Shown here: positions 40,052 through 51,471 of the stretch, one piece after another
Numbering within the stretch: position 1 is the stretch's first letter
Layout of the letters: every line of letters begins with the position of its first letter
NCBI GenBank assembly: GCA_009733715.1
Contig: WMKJ01000036.1
Span: 44,155 to 108,154, forward strand
Origin: Herpomyces periplanetae
Lineage: Eukaryota; Ascomycota; Laboulbeniomycetes; Herpomycetales; Herpomycetaceae
DNA: 64,000 nucleotides
Reading direction: 5' to 3'
Made by a program: the position numbers and the translations under genes
Notes under the pieces: generated by a model
Database searches by the model: none
Told to the model about the DNA's origin: nothing
What the model saw: only the letters and a program-made list of their open reading frames with translations

Positions 40052-42823
40052 ATGAGTAACTATCCTAATCCTCCTCCTCCGCCGCCGCCGCCGTCGTCGT
40101 TTGAACGGCGGGAGCACTCACCGTCACTATCAGCAGCCTCAACGATATCGGTCCCTCTGATGAATACCTCATCACCCTCTCCACACCACGCGATGCGTCA
40201 GCCGCCTCTTGCACCGGCTTCACAACCTTACGCGAGACTGGGTCAAGTTGCTGGGCTAAATGCATTTTCATCGGACACGGAGAATGATTTCGACGCGGAA
40301 GGGGAAGGGGATGATGATGGGGATACTGACGCAGTGAATCGGGGAGGGGAGTCATTTCGTCTGCACAAGCTGCCTGCATCATCTGGGACTTATCCGTACC
40401 GGGTACCACCGACATCAGGAAGTATACCAGGACTTGGAAGAACAACTACGGGTGGTTTGCACCGTAACGCGACACGGCGAGTACGATTAGTTCAAGGTGC
40501 AGTTTTATCAGCCAACTATCCAGTTCCAAGTGCTATTCAAAACGCGATTCAGGCCAAGTATCGGGCTTCAGCAGGAAATACATCGGATCCAGCTAGTGAC
40601 GAATTTACTCACTTACGCTACACAGCAGCAACGTGTGATCCAAGTGAATTCACCTTGAAAAATGGTTATAATTTACGTCCCGCAATGTATAATCGACATA
40701 CTGAGTTGTTGATAGCCATCACTTATTACAACGAAGACAAGATACTCACATCACGAACGCTACATGGTGTGATGCTCAATATTCGTGATATTGTTAACTT
40801 GAAAAAGTCAAAATTTTGGAATAAAGGGGGGCCAGCCTGGCAGAAGATTGTAGTATGTTTGATTTTCGATGGAATCGATCCTTGTGATCCTGGGACTCTT
40901 GACGTATTGGCAACGGTTGGTGTATATCAGGACGGAATAATGAAGCGAGATATCGACGGTGTAGAGACCGTAGCACATATTTTTGAGTATACAACACAGT
41001 TATCCGTAACCGCCAATCAACAGTTAATTCGACCCGATGATGCCGCGGATACAACCGGTTCAAGTTCAACGGGGTCAGGGTCTTCCGGCTCCGAAAATAC
41101 GTTACCTCCAGTTCAAATGATCTTTTGTTTAAAACAAAAAAATAGCAAGAAAATTAACTCCCATCGTTGGCTTTTCACTGCATTTGGACGTATTCTAAAT
41201 CCCGAAATTTGTATTCTATTAGATGCCGGAACTAAACCTGGTCATAAATCGCTTTTAGCGTTATGGGAAGCCTTTTACAATGATAAGGATCTTGGTGGAG
41301 CATGTGGTGAAATTCATGCTATGCTTGGTCAAGGATGTCGAAACTTGCTTAATCCTCTCGTTGCTGCTCAAAACTTTGAGTATAAGATATCCAACATTCT
41401 CGATAAACCCCTCGAGTCATCTTTTGGATATGTTAGTGTATTGCCTGGTGCGTTTTCTGCATACAGATATCGCGCAATCATGGGTAGACCACTTGATCAA
41501 TACTTTCACGGTGATCATACACTTTCCAAAATCCTAGGTAGAAAGGGTATTGAAGGCATGGGGATTTTCAAGAAGAACATGTTTCTTGCTGAAGATCGAA
41601 TTCTGTGTTTTGAACTTGTGGCAAAAGCCGGTGCAAAATGGCATCTTTCGTACGTTAAATCTTCCCGTGGTGAAACTGACGTCCCAGAAGGTGCTCCAGA
41701 ATTCATTGGTCAACGGCGCCGTTGGCTCAATGGTTCATTCGCTGCTAGCATTTATTCAATAATGCACTTCACCCGAATCTACAAATCGGGTCATAATCCC
41801 TTGCGTATGGCATTTTTTCATTTTCAGATGCTATACAATATCTTCACCCTTATCCTAACTTGGTTTATGCTTGCATCATATTGGCTCACTACTGCTGTGA
41901 TTATGGATTTAGTCGGTACTCCATCTCCCTCTAACAATATGCATGCCTGGCCTTTCGGTAATCGTATCACTCCAATCTTCAATACAGTTCTTAAATATCT
42001 ATATTTGGCGACATTACTTGAGCAATTTATTCTTGCTCTAGGTAATCGTCCTAAGGGGTCCCGTGTCAGCTATATAGCTTCATTCGTGGTATTCGGTGTT
42101 ATCCAACTCTACATAATCGTGCTATCCCTTTTCCTCGTTGTAAAAGCGTTTACACATCCGGCATCAGGATTGTTCGATAACGTTGCAACTTTCTTTTCTC
42201 AAGATTCTGCAGGTGTTATTGTAGTCGCTTTGACAGCTACCCTTGGCCTCTACTACCTCGCCAGCTTTCTGTACTTGGATCCGTGGCACATGTTCACCAG
42301 TTTTCTGCAGTATTTGCTTCTAATGCCCAGTTACGTTAATATATTAAATGTTTACGCATTTTCCAATTGGCACGATGTGTCTTGGGGTACCAAAGGCGCT
42401 GATAAGGCTGATGCTTTACCATCCGCCATTACAGAACGTGCACCTGATGGTCAACATCATGTCTTTGAGGAAGTCGATCTACCTCAGGAGGACATAGATT
42501 GTCAATTTGAAGCCACCGTCCGTCGTGCACTTGCGCCATATACACCTGGTGAAGACTCAACTCGCAAAACCCTTGAAGACTCCTACAAGTCTTTCCGAAC
42601 CAAACTAGTCACCGTATGGATCTTCAGCAATGCTTTACTCAGTGTTGTTATAATGAGTGATAATTTCGATAAGTTTGGCTTTACCAGTGGCGCTAGTCAG
42701 CGTACAGCTCGATTTTTTCAAACCTTGCTATGGGCTACCGCCTTTCTCGCCGTAATCCGTTTCATCGGCTGCATATGGTTTCTCGGCCGCAGCGGAATTT
42801 CATGTTGTTTTGCCCGTCGCTGA
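40052..42823 (+). CDS. Chitin synthase, division I (class I-III)
   Basis: An intronless 923-residue frame with a true ATG. It is a plasma-membrane glycosyltransferase that polymerises N-acetylglucosamine from UDP-GlcNAc into wall chitin. The N-terminus is disordered, with a run of eight prolines (residues 7-14). The Chitin_synth_1N region follows ([38 protein letters not shown]). The catalytic core contains [10 protein letters not shown] (about 388-397), [13 protein letters not shown] (about 510) and the signature [10 protein letters not shown] (about 554). Several membrane helices follow, with the [10 protein letters not shown] motif characteristic of classes I-III and a final helical pair near 845-915. 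There is no myosin motor or cytochrome b5 domain, which excludes division II classes V-VII. Its stop is 123 bp from the convergent GPI8 stop. Confidence 0.95.
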   Translation: MSNYPNPPPPPPPPSSFERREHSPSLSAASTISVPLMNTSSPSPHHAMRQPPLAPASQPYARLGQVAGLNAFSSDTENDFDAEGEGDDDGDTDAVNRGGESFRLHKLPASSGTYPYRVPPTSGSIPGLGRTTTGGLHRNATRRVRLVQGAVLSANYPVPSAIQNAIQAKYRASAGNTSDPASDEFTHLRYTAATCDPSEFTLKNGYNLRPAMYNRHTELLIAITYYNEDKILTSRTLHGVMLNIRDIVNLKKSKFWNKGGPAWQKIVVCLIFDGIDPCDPGTLDVLATVGVYQDGIMKRDIDGVETVAHIFEYTTQLSVTANQQLIRPDDAADTTGSSSTGSGSSGSENTLPPVQMIFCLKQKNSKKINSHRWLFTAFGRILNPEICILLDAGTKPGHKSLLALWEAFYNDKDLGGACGEIHAMLGQGCRNLLNPLVAAQNFEYKISNILDKPLESSFGYVSVLPGAFSAYRYRAIMGRPLDQYFHGDHTLSKILGRKGIEGMGIFKKNMFLAEDRILCFELVAKAGAKWHLSYVKSSRGETDVPEGAPEFIGQRRRWLNGSFAASIYSIMHFTRIYKSGHNPLRMAFFHFQMLYNIFTLILTWFMLASYWLTTAVIMDLVGTPSPSNNMHAWPFGNRITPIFNTVLKYLYLATLLEQFILALGNRPKGSRVSYIASFVVFGVIQLYIIVLSLFLVVKAFTHPASGLFDNVATFFSQDSAGVIVVALTATLGLYYLASFLYLDPWHMFTSFLQYLLLMPSYVNILNVYAFSNWHDVSWGTKGADKADALPSAITERAPDGQHHVFEEVDLPQEDIDCQFEATVRRALAPYTPGEDSTRKTLEDSYKSFRTKLVTVWIFSNALLSVVIMSDNFDKFGFTSGASQRTARFFQTLLWATAFLAVIRFIGCIWFLGRSGISCCFARR

Positions 42824-42946
42824 TAGACTTGTTTCAGTATATGGTTTTCACGGCGCTGGTCGCCCACATTTTGTGTATGTAGACCCGTTAATTCATCCCT
42901 CTCCATGCCTGAAATGAGTTGACTCTGATGGCCCAATTAAGCTTCA

Positions 42947-44185
42947 TTAGAGTCGGATCCGTGGAGGTAAGAGTCCGGGTTTTGGCATAGAAAAAAATTG
43001 TCGTAACCTTTGGCCCACAGCTAAAAGGCGTGGTTTCAATTCCAAGTGAATATTAGATTCAGATGCCACGTTTGTTTCAGTGACCGCCGTTACTTTAGTC
43101 TTGTTTACTGATGACCGCCAATCCGCCAACGCAAAATAGTCACGAGCTGGTTCAAGGAAGCGCACAAACTGAACGTTGCCAAAAAATTCCCACACAAACC
43201 TAGTACGTACTGCAGCCTCTCCCCCGGGAAACAAGTCATACCGGATGACAGGTTGTGACAAAATTTCGCGCGCATCACTTAGCGCGTCAAAAAAAGTCCC
43301 CAGAGTTGGTTCCTCATCCTCACTTCCCGTGCCAGTTCGTCGTCGCGATGATACTCGCTTTTCTAAAAATCGTAGAGCAAAATAGGTAAATCTATCAATT
43401 ACGGCCACACCAACATCAGGATCGGAATGATGTGAATACGACGATTGTCCCTCAGCAGACGAACCCATTGTTATAACACCAGGAGAGTACACCTTTGTAA
43501 ACATAGTGCTGGCTTGACACGTATCCATCATAAATAAAATTTCGTTATATCGCCGTTTCTGGCGCATTTGAGCAATAGCTTGTGCCAAATCGTATGAACT
43601 AAGCTCTTCATTATCTTGAAACTTTAGAAAGTCTTTACCGCCGTGACCGGTCATGTAGATAAGAATATTACTGTGCGAGTCTGTCAAAAGTCGTTTACTT
43701 CGCGGAGTGGTGTCCTCCAGGACTCGGTCCGTTAGTAACCGAATAAAATTTTCGACGTTTACCTCATAACCTCTGTAATCCACCTCAATATTATCACTCA
43801 TAGCGCCACATTTATGATCACCCCATTCCTCATCTTTGGACCAGTTCCCGTTTCCTTCCCAAACATCCATAAAATCACCACCGCCATACACGTCAAGGCC
43901 ACGAGCGGCATCATTATAGACACGGGCACGGAACATATTTCTCGCGTTGCATGCCATATCATCAGCTAACATAAGGATAATTTGAGAATCGGGGATTCCA
44001 AGTCGCTTAACAGTTCGGTATATTGATAATACATTCGCCGTATGCCGGTAATTGAACCAAAATCGCGAGGTGCATACTAGAACTGCCCAGTTTGATGTGT
44101 GTTCTGCTAAAACACATATCATAAAGTGAAATAGAAGTAACCATAATATTAAACGTAAGATGTTGCGCGTAAAATACCGGTCCAT
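42947..44185 (-). CDS. GPI8: GPI-anchor transamidase catalytic subunit (Gpi8/PIG-K)
   Basis: An intronless 412-residue frame from a true ATG. It is the caspase-fold (C13) cysteine protease of the ER transamidase that attaches GPI anchors. An N-terminal hydrophobic signal (residues 10-27) is followed by NWAVLVCTSRFWFNYRHTANVLSIYR. The catalytic dyad is His181 in YMTGHGG and Cys223 in MDTCQAS. The conserved ADDMACNARN retains the Cys that in human PIG-K bonds to PIG-T. Two oddities stand out. An insertion of about 30 residues (about 101-130, with WEGNGNWSKDEEW) precedes VDYRGYEV. The C-terminus ends in a basic Pro-rich tail without the membrane helix found in yeast and animal Gpi8. Only 123 bp separate this stop from the chitin synthase stop, leaving little room for a further exon. 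Confidence 0.92.
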   Translation of the reverse strand: MDRYFTRNILRLILWLLLFHFMICVLAEHTSNWAVLVCTSRFWFNYRHTANVLSIYRTVKRLGIPDSQIILMLADDMACNARNMFRARVYNDAARGLDVYGGGDFMDVWEGNGNWSKDEEWGDHKCGAMSDNIEVDYRGYEVNVENFIRLLTDRVLEDTTPRSKRLLTDSHSNILIYMTGHGGKDFLKFQDNEELSSYDLAQAIAQMRQKRRYNEILFMMDTCQASTMFTKVYSPGVITMGSSAEGQSSYSHHSDPDVGVAVIDRFTYFALRFLEKRVSSRRRTGTGSEDEEPTLGTFFDALSDAREILSQPVIRYDLFPGGEAAVRTRFVWEFFGNVQFVRFLEPARDYFALADWRSSVNKTKVTAVTETNVASESNIHLELKPRLLAVGQRLRQFFSMPKPGLLPPRIRL

Positions 44186-44543
44186 TGGATAAATTTACAC
44201 AATAACCACTTTATCGTTGTATGGTCAAGTTTGACACGTCAAGCCGTTAGTTAGGATGTGGTGGCACCTGAAAGTTTGTTATATAAACGATGGCCTGATT
44301 ACGCGTTAGTGAAGCAGGTTAAACAGTGTAATAAATTTAAAGAATTTTGGAAAATAATAAAATTTGTGTAGTATGTTGAAGATATAAATTAATATGTCTA
44401 GAAAAGCAGAAACGTCCAATTTATCTACTTATCAAGACAAACTCCAAATGTCACGCAAAACGTGCGCCATAAAGCGGGGAAGGTGGCAACGTGACTACAG
44501 CCCGGTCGCGCCTGCCTCGACCAAATTCTCCGAACACACTTGC
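44186..44543. other. Intergenic upstream of GPI8, downstream of ILV5
   Basis: About 360 bases of AT-rich sequence between two minus-strand genes. I see no structure. A plus-strand open frame running into ILV5 is a shadow. Confidence 0.5.
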
Positions 44544-45949
44544 CTAATCCGTATTCTCGGGACGGAGGGATCTGCATAATGTCATTAAAGAGGAAATTTC
44601 TGATGGGTGGTTTGCTGGCGTGGAAAAAAGGTAGATTAACTTACCGAACAGCTTTACCGGCACGCCAAATTTCCATAGAGCGGATATCTTCCATTTCCTT
44701 TTCATATGCTTCTCGATAATCAGAGCGGGAATTATATTCTAGGGTTCGTTTGGTCTCGCTACCGTCTGCTACTCGATCGTACAATTCATTGAATACGGGC
44801 TTCAATACAGTTCGAAAGCGATCTGTCCAATCAATTGCACCTCGACGGGCTGTAGTTGAGCATGCTGCTAACATGTAATCTATTCCATTTGATCCGATTA
44901 ACGGATACAAACTTTGAGTTGCCTCTTCCACAGTTTCATTAAAGGCTTCGGATGGAGAGTGACCACGTTCACGCAGAATTTCGTACTGGGCCAAAAACAT
45001 TCCGTGGATTGCACCAATTAAGCAACCTCGTTCACCGTACAGATCGGAATACACTTCTTTTTCGAATGTCGTTTTGTACATGTATCCCGAACCGATTGCA
45101 ACACCGAGGGCAACGGCTTTCTCTTCAGCTTTACCAGTTACATCTTGGTAAACAGCAATTGACGAATTAATACCTCGACCTTCTTTGAACAATGTTCTTA
45201 CGGTACGGCCTGAACCTTTTGGGGCCACAAGAATAACGTCGATTCCTTCGGGTATATCCACACCGGTTAAAGATTTAAATACGGGAGAAAATCCGTGTGA
45301 AAAGTATAGCGTCTATTCACCCGATTTGTCAAAACTTTTATCACCTAGATTAAGCATAAAATGATAAATTTACCTTTCCCGGTTTCAGGTACGACCTGAC
45401 CAAGGGCCACGTTTCCTTCTGAGCAGCATCACTAAGTAAGTTCATGATTATTGTTCCGCGTTCCAAGGCAGACTTAATATCGAATAAATTTCGACCCGGA
45501 ATCCAACCATCTTGAACAGCTTCACGCCACGAAGCACCATCCTTACGCACTCCAACAATTACATTTAACCCATTGTCACGTAAATTCAAACCTTGACCAT
45601 GACCTTGTGAACCGTATCCGATTAGTGCTAGAGTGTCATGTGCAAAATATTTCAAGAGTCGATCACGCGGCCAATCAGACCGCTCGTACACTGTTTCTTT
45701 CGTTCCAGCAAAATCAATCGTACGAAGTCCGCGTGTCAAAGGTAAAATACGTTCCATTCTGTTTGGGTAAATTTTTTGTCGTTTCATAGGTATTAACGAT
45801 GGTGACGGATGGTCCTTAACGAAGCGAGCCCATCCGGTAAACGATCGTGCGTAAATCAAGATGTTCGACTTGGAGATACGTGTTGTACCATTTACCATCC
45901 CGTTTGCAATCGACATCGTCGAGTACGCAACCTTTACACTTTTCATCAT
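44544..45949 (-). CDS. ILV5: Acetohydroxyacid reductoisomerase (ketol-acid reductoisomerase), mitochondrial
   Basis: Three exons (45949-45374, 45312-44645, 44571-44544) encode about 423 residues. It catalyses the NADPH- and Mg-dependent isomeroreduction step of valine, leucine and isoleucine synthesis in mitochondria. Conserved segments: TRGLRTIDFAGTKETVYERSDWP, the Rossmann LIGYGSQGHGQGLNLRDNGL, the metal-binding domain with APKGSGRTVRTLFKEGRGINSS, SDLYGERGCL, and EAFNETVEEATQSLYPLIG. Splicing of the 61-nt intron restores KPGK-TLYFSHGFSPVFKSLTGV, and the 73-nt intron restores AGKAVR-SLRPENTD. The last exon is only 28 nt. The start is uncertain: ATGs at 45949, 45946 and 45913 all precede a basic presequence (ISKSNILIYARSF). 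It is a short-form fungal KARI. Confidence 0.95.
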
Positions 45950-46453
45950 TACCAATAACAAACACACAAGCACAAGTTCACGTTGTAGTATGCGCACACA
46001 TACAAAGCCACCACTCTTATACGCGACGACAAACACACTCTTCAAGCTCAGAGAATAGACAATCCAGTGACTTTTGCCCAATCTTTAATCAATTGGTCAG
46101 TTTTAACCAAAAAAATATGAAAACCAATGAAATTTTTCCTACGGTATTGCGTACACTTTTAAAAAATCATTCAATTTCCTATAAATTCCGTCCGTGTAGC
46201 GATCTACTCCTCAGTAACTGTCACCTTATCCTAAAACGACTTCACAAGTCAGGTGAGTTCGGTTAAGGATCAATATTTTTCCGGTGATAAAGGGCGTGGG
46301 AGGGTTGAAGGGCTGATAGGGTAAAAGTAGGTAAGGAGGGCTAATGGAGAGGTATGAACATCTTTGGTGCTCGTGTTAAACAAGAAACTTTTAAGAAAAG
46401 TGTAACACAATCGGAAAAACATTCAGTTAACAAGTACATGTACTACAATAAAT
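45950..46453. other. Divergent intergenic region between ILV5 and aldo-keto reductase
   Basis: About 500 bases shared as an upstream region by two divergent genes. A TTTTAACCAAAAAAATATG-type AT-rich run is present, but I recognise no specific site. Confidence 0.5.
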
Positions 46454-47619
46454 ATGAATACTGCGCACAAGATAGCTGGGTTATCGGTTGGCGGGGTGGG
46501 CTATGGACTGATGGGTATAGATATTAAGACTTACGCAAAGTTATACGCTTAAATTGAACAGGACTAACATTGAGAGGTTTACCATTAGGGTTGACATGGA
46601 GGAATAATAAAATAGCAGTTGATGAGGCGATTAAAGTAATGAAAAAGTCATTAGAATTAGGTGCAAACTTTTGGAATGGTGGCGATTTTTACGGTACTGA
46701 AGAGTATAACTCGTTACACTTGTTGCGTGACTACTTTCGTAAGTATCCTGAGGATGGAAATCGGGTTGTACTCAGTATTAAGAGTGGATTTAACTCTACG
46801 ACCATGAAATTGGATTGTTCACGAGAAAATTTGATTCGATGTATGGATAAATGTTTGAGCATATTGGAGGAACGAGTGAAGATAGCAATTTTCCAGTGTG
46901 CTCGTCAAGATCCTACTGTTGAAATTGAGGAGAGTGTGAAAGCTATTGCGGAGTATGTGAAAGTAGGGAAAATTGGCGGGGTTGGGTTGAGTGAAGCTAA
47001 TGCTGATACGATTGAGCGAGCTGTTCAAGCCTGTCCTATTTCGTGTGTAGAAGTTGAGTTGAGTTTATTCCACCGGGATGTCTTTGGGAATGGTATCTCC
47101 GATGTATGCAAGAAATATGGTATTCCGATAGCTGCATACTCTCCGCTTGGACGAGGGATTCTTGTAAGTTAATCTAAAATGTGGAGAGGGGGGTACAAGA
47201 TCGATATTTATGAGAAACACATTGACCTATGATTTGACGTATGCATGTGAATGGACTAGACCGGAAAAATTAAAAGTACGCTAGATGTAGCGGAACAGGT
47301 TAAAGATTACCCATGGTATCAAAAGGAATCGTTAGCTCACAATCTTAAATTGGTTGAACAATTAGAAAAATTAGCCAAACGTAAAAATGTGGCAACGGGT
47401 CAAATTGCCATTGGATGGTTAGTGGCAATGAGTGAACTAAATAATAATCCTGTCATTATCCCGATTCCCGGAAGCACAAGTGAGTTACGCTTAACGGAGA
47501 ATTGCAACCCCGCAAGTTTAGATGACCTAGATCTTCAAGAAATTGATCATATTCTTGTCGGACATAAAGTAATTGGCACAAGATACCCGGAGCCTATTAT
47601 GAAGTATTGTCAGTCCTAG
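46454..47619 (+). CDS. Aldo-keto reductase, pyridoxal reductase-like
   Basis: Three exons (46454-46514, 46589-47163, 47260-47619) with introns of 74 and 96 nt encode 331 residues. Splicing restores GGVGYGLMG-LTWRNNK and SPLGRGIL-TGKIKS, typical of fission-yeast Plr1-type AKR8 enzymes that reduce pyridoxal to pyridoxine with NADPH. Visible residues are the catalytic Tyr in NGGDFYGTEE, Lys in LSIKSGF, and CAR in IFQCARQDP, where the usual AKR His is replaced as in this subgroup. GKIGGVGLSE and PIPGSTSELRL form the cofactor-binding face. It is close to full length for the family. The substrate assignment is inferred from similarity; another aldehyde is possible. Confidence 0.88.
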
Positions 47620-47705
47620 TATGGGGATGAAATTTATGCGAACCCACACAATGGCAAAATCAGCTTGTGCATATAAAATACTTTTGCATCATAGTTAAAA
47701 CTAAA

Positions 47706-48107
47706 TTATGATAATGTTTGTAACCTATTTTTTCCGTTTGAAACTACTTTATCTTTCAAAAACGTAAATTTTTCATCCCAAGTCAAACTATACATCTCAA
47801 ATAAGGTCACATGGTCGATAGTCTTAAAAAGATTGGGTGGATCGAAAGAGAAGACAAGTCTAAGTAGGCAGGAACTAGGTATTAATGGTATGGAAGGGAC
47901 GTCCTTGAGAATATAGGATGTATGATCCGGAATCGGAATCGGAATCGATTCATCTCTTCGGTAAAATGGAGACTTGGCGAATACGTCTTGAGTCGGCAGT
48001 CCGGTTAATCGGGATGACGTTGAACGAGACCGAACGGATAAATTTTGTCGGTAAAATAGAAGATTTTGAAAATTTTCGTGAACGTTGATAAAAAAATTTG
48101 ATTTCAA
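47706..48107 (-). CDS. Possible exon or hypothetical protein
   Basis: An open minus-strand frame of about 130 codons with no initiating ATG in its first two thirds, so if real it is probably a terminal exon joined to an upstream exon I could not place. The composition is protein-like (SPFYRRDESIPIPIPDHTS, TLFEMYSLTWDEKFTFLKDK). Basic Arg/Ser-rich text in the first third could be a mitochondrial presequence. I do not recognise it. It is 3'-to-3' with the aldo-keto reductase, about 90 bp away. Confidence 0.22.
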   Translation of the reverse strand: MKSNFFINVHENFQNLLFYRQNLSVRSRSTSSRLTGLPTQDVFAKSPFYRRDESIPIPIPDHTSYILKDVPSIPLIPSSCLLRLVFSFDPPNLFKTIDHVTLFEMYSLTWDEKFTFLKDKVVSNGKNRLQTLS

Positions 48108-48577
48108 ATATTTTTGTTGACTTGACTTGTCGAAATTTGTTTAACCACTAAGATTCACGATACTCGTTTTTCACTAATATGGTTTTGCCCTTGTTAAAAT
48201 AAGCATTTGAATTGATTAAGGTGGTGAATTTGGTTTTGGCGGAAGATTTTTCATCTTTAGTCGCGGTTAGGGTCTATATACATATACACATACATATACC
48301 TATACATACACATACACACGCATCTACAGATATATATTTATATTTATAGATATACATACATTTACGTTTATATGAAACTCGAGAAGTGGTTTGATCAACG
48401 GTTAAGCTTCACTAAATTACATGTGCTGTGTGAGGGAATTAACGTAAGGATTGTTCATCACAATCTTACCTCACGGTGAATTAGCCCTTCCGTTCACACC
48501 CTTTGCACTACGATTCGTTCATACACATTGAACAAATTGCCCGTAACATCGAGTTTGCCATATCCCTTCTTGTCAGA
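48108..48577. other. Intergenic upstream of zinc transporter
   Basis: About 470 bases, containing the simple repeat listed separately. I see no other feature. Confidence 0.5.
48273..48372 (+). repeat. TA/CA alternating simple repeat
   Basis: About 100 bases of imperfect TATACA/TACATA units, 200 bases before the zinc transporter start. It is similar in kind to the tract before the PSP1 gene. Confidence 0.8.
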
Positions 48578-50937
48578 ATGGCACTTTCAAAGTCATCTAA
48601 AATCAAGATTTTTCTCGCTATCGATACGATATTCTTCCTTCTCGAAATTATCGTCGGTACGTTTATCAACACTTTCATTAGTCCTTTATACAACTATTTT
48701 TTGTTACCCTTTTATCACATGTTGGCGTGCGTTTGCTTCGTCCAAGTCTGTTTAAGTTGTGCGAAAATCGCGCGCACATGAGCGCGAATGCATCTTCGTG
48801 TGCGCAACCACGCGTAAAGGCTTATCTTGTCGCTAACACTGAGCAGGTTACGCTGTGCATTCACTCGCTCTAGTCGCTGATGCTTTTCACATGGTACGTG
48901 TTACTCGCTCACGCATGCATAGGATGCGATCTTATCGTATTTAATACTACGTTGTGTATACGCTCCATGCTAATTATTTTAACGTGTTCTCCATGTCTAA
49001 CGAATACTATCTTCCCTCTGTACAAAAAAGTTAAATGATGTTCTATCTCTGTGCGTCGGATTATGGGCCGTCAAAGTTGCTACATCCCGTCGAAAGTCAG
49101 ACATGTACACATACGGGGTAAGCTAGATTCATCTTTTCCCTACAGGGCTCACATCCGGTGTCTACTCATTTATTTGTACTGCTGAGCTGTCTGCAAAGCA
49201 GTTTTACTCAAATTGTCGTTGAACGGCTGGATAAGCGTATAAGTCCACCTTTATTATGTGAATCTATCGGCTGACCCTGACTCGCACGGGTTATAGTGGC
49301 AACGGGCTGAAACTTTGGGTGCATTGGTAAATGGAGTGTTCCTAGTCGCTTTGTGTTTATCCATATTCCTGGAAGCGATTCAAAGACTAGTGGAGCCCCA
49401 GGAAGTAAAACATCCGCAGCTTGTGTTGATAGTGGGCGCATGCGGTCTTTTGTTCAATATTTTGGGCTTACTATTGTTTCATGATCACTCTCACGGTCAT
49501 GGGCATTCCCATGGTCACAATGAATCTGATGTCAAACTTGAAGAAGGAAATTTGACGTCTCACAATCAAGATCATGGTCATTCACATTCGCATAGCATTC
49601 ATGCAGCTCATACGGATCAGACGAATCAAGGTGGTAAAAGAGGTGGATGGCTATCCAAGTTAAAGTTATCCAAACAACAGGAATTTCCTGAATCAGCTAT
49701 TGAAGCTGGATTCTCCCGCAATAGCACCCCTAGTCATCGCGAAAGTCATAAAAATACTACTAGTCCGTGTGAAAGTAGACTAACGGGAGAATCATCTCGT
49801 AAACGATCTGTTAGACATGTTAGTGGACTATCTGGCACTGGTAAAGGTTTAGAAGAAATTCACGTTCATCCTGCATCATTTCGCAGTGATATTATTGCAA
49901 CTAGTCGTCTTGAAACTAGTGATACAGGTGTTAATACAACGAGTAGTGGTGGAGGAGGGCCAGTAGAGGACGAAAATGAACATCGGTTGACAGATAATGT
50001 ACCTGGTGTCTACGAAGATGAACGGTCTCCGTTGTTCTGTAAAGTTGGACATGAAGGTAGTTTTACGGATTTACACGCTGATCATAAGCATGCTCGGGGA
50101 GATGGACACGGCTCCCATGGTGGAAAGGGAGGTCATTCTCATTCGCATGCAGATTTAAATTTGCGGGGAATATTTCTGCACGTTTTAGGTGATGCACTTG
50201 GAAACGTTGGAGTTATTGCTACATCATTGATCATTTGGTTTGTGAAGTCTCGATACCGATTTTACGCAGATCCTGTTATTTCACTTGTCATTACAGCTTT
50301 GATTCTTACCTCGGCAGTTCCTCTGTGTCAAGCTGCTAGTAGAATTTTACTTCAGGCTGTACCGGCTGGTCTTTCAGTTGATGATATTAGGCAAGATATT
50401 GAAAAATTGCCTGGAATTGGAGGTTGTCATCATTTACATGTATGGCAACTGAGTGACACTAAACTAGTGGCTAGTCTTCACGTTCGAATATTAGGGAATG
50501 AAGTTGAACGTGAAGCTAATAATGGGGATGGCCGTATTAAGCATAGCGAAGCACTTGAACAGTCGGCTAAGTATATGGCACTAGCCCGCAATATACAACA
50601 TTGTCTCCACGAATACGGAATTCATTCTTCAACAATACAGCCTGAATTTTATTGGGAGGAGGAAGAGACTCATGATCAACATGAAAGTAGTGGTGGTGGT
50701 CAGTGTGATAAAAATTGTCAACTTGAAGGAAAAAGACGTTTTGAAAATGGCCAAGGTCTCGATAAAAGATTGCGTAATACAACAGGACAAGATGGCATAT
50801 TGGGTGAAAATAGTGATGCAGCTGTTGCTAATGGAGCTGATGATAGTATGAATGAATGTTTGCTGGAGTGCGTATCAGAATGTGCTCAAGAGCGGAGGTG
50901 CTGTGCTCGCGAGACTAATGGTCGAGATAGTGACTGA
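48578..50937 (+). CDS. Zinc transporter of the cation diffusion facilitator family (Zrc1/Zhf1-like)
   Basis: Four exons (48578-48656, 48847-48893, 49031-49117, 49297-50937) encode 617 residues. The introns of 190, 137 and 179 nt are long for this window. The joined N-terminus is MALSKSSKIKIFLAIDTIFFLLEIIVGYAVHSLALVADAFHMLNDVLSL. It gives the TM2 metal site H-M-L-N-D. Later come YGWQRAETLGALVNGVFL and the TM5 site H-V-L-G-D. A long cytosolic loop between TM4 and TM5 is His-rich (HDHSHGHGHSHGH, HSHSIHAAH) and enlarged by low complexity. The C-terminal cytosolic domain has GIGGCHHLHVWQLSDTKLVASLHV, and the tail has a Cys cluster (ECLLECVSEC, RRCC). It would export cytosolic zinc into the vacuole or ER. 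Zinc rather than cobalt is inferred from the family. Confidence 0.9.
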
Positions 50938-51471
50938 TTTTACCTTGAACTATAATTTAATTTATAATGCCTATGGAACTTTATTAACTAAGCGCTACTG
51001 CTCATTCTGTATGTGATGCTTAAATTCCTTCTAGTTAACAATTGATCAGTTTGCGTATTATATGTTTTTGTATAGTACCAATCAGTTCATTCCATTAAGG
51101 TTTACAATTTCTAAAATTTTTTACAGACTTGTTCAATCATCTTTGTATGTTAAATTGTTTGTTAATAACTAGTGAGATTTTGCTAGCTTTAAATTATACA
51201 TATGAATTTTATCTTTGTAGCCAATCCATTAAATGATATGTCTAAATAGTCAAATTTAACGATACCAAATTATCGTCAAATGGGGAAAAATCTCGAACAG
51301 ATTAATAGACTTGCACGTGACATGTATGCAGACGGGCACGTGCCTTGATGTATGGGTGCACATGATGCAAAGATTTGGATGAAGGGAGAAGAAGAATGTG
51401 AATAAATGAAGTAAGATTGAGGGAAGGGAATTGGAATTTTGCTAGCTCATGATTTGTTTGATTGGGAAAAA
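50938..51471. other. Intergenic upstream of UBC12
   Basis: About 530 AT-rich bases between same-strand genes. It contains the CACGTG pair listed separately and could hide a short first exon of UBC12. Confidence 0.5.
51314..51342. promoter_or_regulatory. Paired CACGTG boxes upstream of UBC12
   Basis: CACGTG occurs at 51314-51319 (GTCACGTG on the minus strand) and at 51337-51342, 130-160 bp before the UBC12 start. The spacing between the two (23 nt) is the same as in the CUZ1 promoter pair. Function is inferred. Confidence 0.45.
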
